This document shows positions 10,593-13,867 of a stretch of 13,867 nucleotides of DNA, in pieces. Position 1 is the stretch's first letter; each line of letters opens with the position of its first letter. The notes under the pieces were generated by a model. The model had not been told where the DNA came from, searched no databases, and worked only from the letters and a program-made list of their open reading frames with translations. Source of the stretch: CAYWNK01 sp047639615 (GTDB lineage: Bacteria; Planctomycetota; UBA1135; GCA-002686595); contig JBLIOL010000126.1 of the NCBI GenBank assembly GCA_047639615.1, positions 1-13,867 on the forward strand, written 5' to 3'. A program made the position numbers and the translations under genes.

Positions 10593-11474
10593 ATGCGATT
10601 CCTCGCTCTTGCCCTAATCGCCCTTGCTGGCCGCTCCGCTGCCCAAGATTCGGAGCCGCGGCTCTTTCTAGCTCCCCCCGTGGAGCCCGCCAGTCCGGCC
10701 CGGCTGGTGCTGGAGAGCGGCGCCCCGGGTGGCATCATGCTGCTCCTCGCGGGTCCAGCGGGTCAGGACATTCGTGAGGCCCGACGCGTGCTCGAAGTAC
10801 GCCTGGATCAAGCTGGCCGTTATCTAGCCGATCTGCCCCAGGGCTTCGGGGGACTGGATCTATGGGCGCTGGTGAACCGCGAAGATCTGCTCTTTGGCAC
10901 CAGCGTGAGTTCGCGACTGCCCGTGCCCTTGCCCGGTGAGGTTTTCGCAAAGAAGTCCAGTCAATCGGGGGAGGTGATCATCACCGAGATCATGAAGGAC
11001 CCCTCGGCTGTGTCGGACACCAGCGGTGAGTGGATCGAATTCTACAACACCACCAGCCAGCCCATCGATGTGGAAGGCTGGGTGATCTCCGACATGGGTA
11101 GTGATGCTACCCAGCTGACGAATGCAGGCCTCGGGATCATGGTGCCCGCCCGGGGCTACGCGGTGGTGGCCAAGCAGACCGATGCTGGCCTGAACGGCGG
11201 CGTGCAAGCGGCCGGAAGCTACGGCAGCTTCACGCTCTCGAATGGAGAGGACGAGGTCGTGCTCAGCCTGCCGGGCGGCTATGTGGTGGACCAGGTGAAC
11301 TACGACGACGGGGTGCTCTGGCCGGACGTGGGCGGCGCGAGCTTGCAGCTCTCCACCGAGCGCCTGGCCTCCACCTGGAATGACCTTGGGGAGAACTGGT
11401 GCTCCAGTAGCACGCCCTTCGGCGTCGGCGACCTCGGGACGCCCGCCGCGCGCAACGAGTACTGCGGGGGCTGA
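10593..11474 (+). CDS. Secreted lamin-tail-domain (LTD) protein
   Basis: A 293-residue exported protein with a signal peptide (MRFLALALIALAGRSAA, cut before QDS). Residues about 126-268 match the lamin tail domain: VIITEIMKDP, SGEWIEFYNTTSQPIDVEGW, then LSNGEDEVVLSLPGG and VDQVNYDDG. In bacteria LTDs occur in secreted and surface proteins and are thought to mediate binding, often alone or beside nucleases; no nuclease domain is seen here. The end has a paired Cys setting (C270 in ENWCSSSTPFG, C291 in EYCGG) likely to form a disulfide. Residues about 35-98 (LVLESGAPGGIMLLLAG, VRLDQAGRYLADLP) resemble the extra module at the C-terminus of the cytochrome in this window. The gene stands alone and ends at a hairpin shared with the convergent gene. 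Confidence 0.85.
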   Translation: MRFLALALIALAGRSAAQDSEPRLFLAPPVEPASPARLVLESGAPGGIMLLLAGPAGQDIREARRVLEVRLDQAGRYLADLPQGFGGLDLWALVNREDLLFGTSVSSRLPVPLPGEVFAKKSSQSGEVIITEIMKDPSAVSDTSGEWIEFYNTTSQPIDVEGWVISDMGSDATQLTNAGLGIMVPARGYAVVAKQTDAGLNGGVQAAGSYGSFTLSNGEDEVVLSLPGGYVVDQVNYDDGVLWPDVGGASLQLSTERLASTWNDLGENWCSSSTPFGVGDLGTPAARNEYCGG

Positions 11475-11482
11475 GGCTGACT

Positions 11483-11514
11483 GCGGGAAGGGTTCCTCAG
11501 AGGGCCCTTCCCGC
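11483..11514. terminator. Bidirectional hairpin terminator between convergent genes
   Basis: A perfect 10-bp stem, GCGGGAAGGG with CCCTTCCCGC, encloses a 12-base loop. It begins 8 bases after the stop of the lamin-tail gene and ends 6 bases before the stop of the minus-strand sulfatase-like gene. No strong T run follows on either strand, but the position between converging stops supports the role. Confidence 0.75.
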
Positions 11515-11520
11515 TTCCGA

Positions 11521-13041
11521 TCATTCCCAGGTGGTGCGCGGGATCATGCGCTGGTCGCAACCCTCTTTCGAGCAGCGGCCTGAGTCTTCGTGCTCGCTGC
11601 CCGGGTGGCCGGGGCAGCTCCAGGTCCATACGAGACCGGCGGCGCTGGAGCCTGCTGCGTAGCCCAGGCCGGCCAGGGCTTCGGCGCTACCGTCATCGCC
11701 GGGCTGGCCGTAGCTGCGCGTGACCCAGGGACGGCGCTCAGCCAGGTCTTCGAGCAGGCGCCTAGCCACATCTGGTTGCTGCTCGATGACGTTGTTCGCT
11801 TCCGTGGGGTCTTGCACCAGATTGAAGAGTTCGCTGCGCTCGACCATGTGCGGCCGGTAGATCAGCTTCCAGTCGCCGTCGGAGACGCTGTACATAAAGG
11901 CTGAGCCGGGGCGCTGGGCGACCATGCCGGCGTTCCAGTCGAAGGCGTTGATTTGGTCGGCGTAGGCGATCAGGGGCGTCTGGCTGCTGCCGTCCATGTG
12001 GGCACGCAGGCTGATGCCGTCAAAGTCTTGTGCGGGAGTGCTCAGGCCCGCTAGGTCCAGAAGGGTGGGGGCCACATCGGCCGTACGCACTTGGGCGCTG
12101 ACCGTGGTTCCGCTAGGGACGCCTGGTCCGGCCAGGATCAGGGGCACCCAGAGTTGCTCGCGGTACGTCATGCGGTGCTTGGACCAACCATGCAGGCGCA
12201 TGCCGTCCGCTAGCCCTTCGCCATGATCGGCGGTCACGGCGATGACCGTATTCGAGTTGGTGTCATAGACTTTGAGCTCCTCGAGCAGGCGACCGATTTG
12301 GCTGTCCTGGAAGGCGATCTCGCGGGCGTAGAAATCGGCGTACTCGGGGCTCACGGTTCCCTGGATCTTGCCCAGGCCCTCGAGTCCGCGCAGGGCCTCC
12401 AACGGCGGCTTCAGGTGCGGATCATGGGGATCCCAGTAGTGGATCCAGAGGAAGTAGGGTTCCTCGATTCCGGCCAGGGCGCCCAGCACGCGGTCGGAGG
12501 TCTCATCGGAGCGGCGTTGGAAGCGCTGGGTGTCCCAGGTGGTCTTGCCCTTGGACTCGTCCAGGGCCATGTCGCCCTCCATGCTCTCGAAGATATCGAA
12601 GCCGTTGGAAAAGCCAAAGACGCTCGACACGGGAAAGGCGCTGTGAACAGCCACGGTGGTGTAGCCGGCTGCCTTGAAGCGCGTGGCCAGGGTGGGGGCC
12701 TCGGTGTCCAGCTGGGAGCCGCCTTCCCCGGAGAGCACCCGCAGTCGGTGGGTATAGGGGAATTGGCCGGTCAGGATGGTGGCGTGCGAGACAGGCGTGA
12801 CCGCCGAGGCGGACTGCGCACTCTCGAAACGCGCCCCCATGCTGGCCAGGCGGTCGAGGGCGGGGGTAGTGCCCTCGGTCAGGCCGCCGGCGTTGCCACC
12901 GGGCTGTCCATAGCAGGAGACGTAGTCGGCACGCACCGTGTCCATGGTGATCAGGATCACGTTGGGACGCGTGGGGCCGGAATCGCTACAGGCGGCGAGG
13001 GCGGCGAGGGCGGCCAAGAGCAGCAGAAGAGAGAGACGCAT
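11521..13041 (-). CDS. Sulfatase-superfamily lipoprotein with Thr nucleophile position and Cys-rich tail
   Basis: Lipoprotein of 506 residues (lipobox LAAC, C18) with the alkaline phosphatase/sulfatase fold: LITMDTVRAD with D34, YWDPHDPH (202-209), TADHGEG with D272-H273, and H284/H289 in LHGWSKHRMTY. At the signature aligned on TILTG, T82 stands in the Cys/Ser position and H86 in the Arg position (TPVSHATILTG), so formylglycine is not expected; phosphoester or phosphonoester chemistry is more likely than sulfate. The region AEALAGLGYAAG matches the LxxLGY end of the other Thr-type protein here, but a further 40 residues follow with Cys at 476, 490 and 495. The frame is open upstream to 13446, overlapping the divergent gene; the ATG at 13041 places the lipoprotein signal at the N-terminus. 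It is divergent from the MORN_2 lipoprotein gene at 13168. Confidence 0.88.
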   Translation of the reverse strand: MRLSLLLLLAALAALAACSDSGPTRPNVILITMDTVRADYVSCYGQPGGNAGGLTEGTTPALDRLASMGARFESAQSASAVTPVSHATILTGQFPYTHRLRVLSGEGGSQLDTEAPTLATRFKAAGYTTVAVHSAFPVSSVFGFSNGFDIFESMEGDMALDESKGKTTWDTQRFQRRSDETSDRVLGALAGIEEPYFLWIHYWDPHDPHLKPPLEALRGLEGLGKIQGTVSPEYADFYAREIAFQDSQIGRLLEELKVYDTNSNTVIAVTADHGEGLADGMRLHGWSKHRMTYREQLWVPLILAGPGVPSGTTVSAQVRTADVAPTLLDLAGLSTPAQDFDGISLRAHMDGSSQTPLIAYADQINAFDWNAGMVAQRPGSAFMYSVSDGDWKLIYRPHMVERSELFNLVQDPTEANNVIEQQPDVARRLLEDLAERRPWVTRSYGQPGDDGSAEALAGLGYAAGSSAAGLVWTWSCPGHPGSEHEDSGRCSKEGCDQRMIPRTTWE

Positions 13042-13167
13042 GAGGGCAAGGTAGCGCAGTGGGGGGGCAGGGTGCGAGGACCTAGCTTCCGCACTGGGAG
13101 GAGCTACGGCTGATGGGCCCAGACGTGAGTAGGGGCCTTTGGGGCCCTGACCGGATAGGATTCGGGC
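13042..13167. promoter_or_regulatory. Divergent promoter region, sulfatase-like / MORN lipoprotein
   Basis: A 126-base gap between divergent lipoprotein genes, expected to hold both promoters (inference). Before the plus-strand ATG the sequence GATAGGATTCGGGC can be read two ways: AGGA (13157-13160) as a Shine-Dalgarno core seven bases from the ATG, or TAGGAT as a -10 hexamer placing transcription start at the ATG itself. No recognisable element precedes the minus-strand start. Confidence 0.35.
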
Positions 13168-13867
13168 ATGTACGAGACTCCGAGCCGCCCGTGTGCCCAC
13201 CGCCAGGGCCGCGTCCTGTCCCTCTTCGCGACTGTGCTCCTCTTTGCCGCCTGTGGTGATGAGGCAGCTCCGGTGGATGATGCGAACGCTGGCGTGCGCC
13301 AGGTGACCACTTGGCACGACCCCGACAACAAGACCGCGAAGGAGTCTGAGGGCCAGACCCGCTACGGCAAGGAATACGGGGATTGGGTCTGGTTCCACCC
13401 CACCGGCGAAGTTCGTAAGCGCGGGTCCTACGAGGACGGTGTGCAATCAGGCTCCTGGCAGGAGTTCTACCCTACGGGCGAGGTGCGCTTGGAGCACACC
13501 TACGTGGCCGGCAAGGAGGAAGGTCCCGTCACTGGCTACTACCAGAACGGCCAAGTGCGTGAATCCCACAACTTTGAGGGAGGTCTGCGCAACGGAGATT
13601 CCACGACCTACTTCCCCAATGGCACCAAGAGCCTGACGGTCAAGTACGCGGGTGACCAGCGCACCGGCAAGGCCAGCGCCTACTTCGATACCGGCGATCT
13701 GCGCAGTGAGGTCGAGATGGTTAACGGGAAGAAGAACGGGGTGGAGATGCAGTACCACCCGGACGGCTCCAAGGGCGTCGAAACCCACTTCGATGCCGGT
13801 CTGCGCACGGGCAATACCACCGGCTGGTTCGCCAATGGCACCCTGCAGTTGGAAGGCCAGTTCAAGA
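13168..13867 (+). CDS. MORN_2-repeat lipoprotein, 3' end beyond the window
   Basis: The frame is open from this ATG to the window edge (233 codons, no stop). A signal sequence ends at the lipobox-like FAAC with C29, followed by an acidic spacer. From about residue 64 the protein is a run of at least seven repeats, five of them exactly 24 residues, such as VQSGSWQEFYPTGEVRLEHT and KKNGVEMQYHPDGSKGVETH; the pattern is G-x-[WYF]-x3-[YF]-x-[ND]-G then alternating charged residues. These are MORN_2-type repeats, often labelled YwqK-like antitoxin in databases; no toxin gene is visible. The role is unknown, perhaps binding at the cell surface. It has more repeats than the homologue at 5207-5695, and like it lies next to a Thr-type sulfatase-superfamily lipoprotein gene, here divergent. 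Confidence 0.85.
   Translation, partial: MYETPSRPCAHRQGRVLSLFATVLLFAACGDEAAPVDDANAGVRQVTTWHDPDNKTAKESEGQTRYGKEYGDWVWFHPTGEVRKRGSYEDGVQSGSWQEFYPTGEVRLEHTYVAGKEEGPVTGYYQNGQVRESHNFEGGLRNGDSTTYFPNGTKSLTVKYAGDQRTGKASAYFDTGDLRSEVEMVNGKKNGVEMQYHPDGSKGVETHFDAGLRTGNTTGWFANGTLQLEGQFK

Noticed and set aside
12223..13113. 296-codon open frame on the plus strand
   Set aside because: Antisense to the sulfatase-like lipoprotein gene and Gly-rich without domain motifs; it is a GC-rich shadow. The frames at 781-1554 (minus) and 8822-9766 (plus) are rejected for the same reason.
13042..13446. Upstream extension of the minus-strand sulfatase-like gene to 13446
   Set aside because: It would overlap the start of the divergent MORN lipoprotein gene and bury the lipoprotein signal at residue 136 onwards.

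Overview
The window looks like chromosomal DNA of a GC-rich Gram-negative bacterium, most likely a planctomycete. Reasons: nearly every gene product has a signal peptide or lipobox, sulfatase-like proteins are prominent (three), almost no start codon has a clear Shine-Dalgarno sequence, and several exported proteins carry the same beta-rich module (ending ...YRDP...NGLQALFC at the C-terminus), which I associate from memory with planctomycete exoproteins. The phylum is an inference; there is no rRNA or other marker gene here.

Layout. 1-145: most of a 167-bp imperfect-palindrome repeat, cut by the window edge. 193-1467 (+): secreted, canonical Cys-type sulfatase. 1526-3127 (-): PQQ-type glucose/sorbosone dehydrogenase. 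3203-3369: second, inverted copy of the repeat. 3404-3439: strong hairpin terminator. 3471-5066 (-): close paralogue of the dehydrogenase. 5207-5695 and 5734-7263 (+): two-gene unit of a MORN_2-repeat lipoprotein and a sulfatase-superfamily lipoprotein whose catalytic residue position holds Thr. 7274-8164 (-): membrane-anchored AsmA-like protein. 8294-10375 (-): exported five-haem cytochrome c. 10593-11474 (+): secreted lamin-tail-domain protein. 11521-13041 (-): second Thr-type sulfatase-superfamily lipoprotein. 13168 to the window end (+): second MORN_2 lipoprotein, divergent from the previous gene and truncated by the window.

How the genes fit together. Almost everything is predicted to act outside the cytoplasm: hydrolysis of sulfate or phosphate esters, periplasmic sugar oxidation and multihaem electron transfer. 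This fits a cell-envelope or extracellular degradation role, but nothing ties the genes into one proven pathway. No glycoside hydrolase, PQQ synthesis gene, formylglycine-generating enzyme or transport system is in the window.

The most interesting structural signals are: (i) the pair of inverted 167-bp palindromic repeats bounding a 3.4-kb block with one sulfatase and one dehydrogenase paralogue; (ii) the twofold pairing of a MORN_2 lipoprotein with a Thr-type sulfatase-like lipoprotein, once in tandem and once divergent; (iii) a module shared by both dehydrogenases, the cytochrome and probably the lamin-tail protein. I see no tRNA, rRNA, CRISPR array, integrase or transposase gene.
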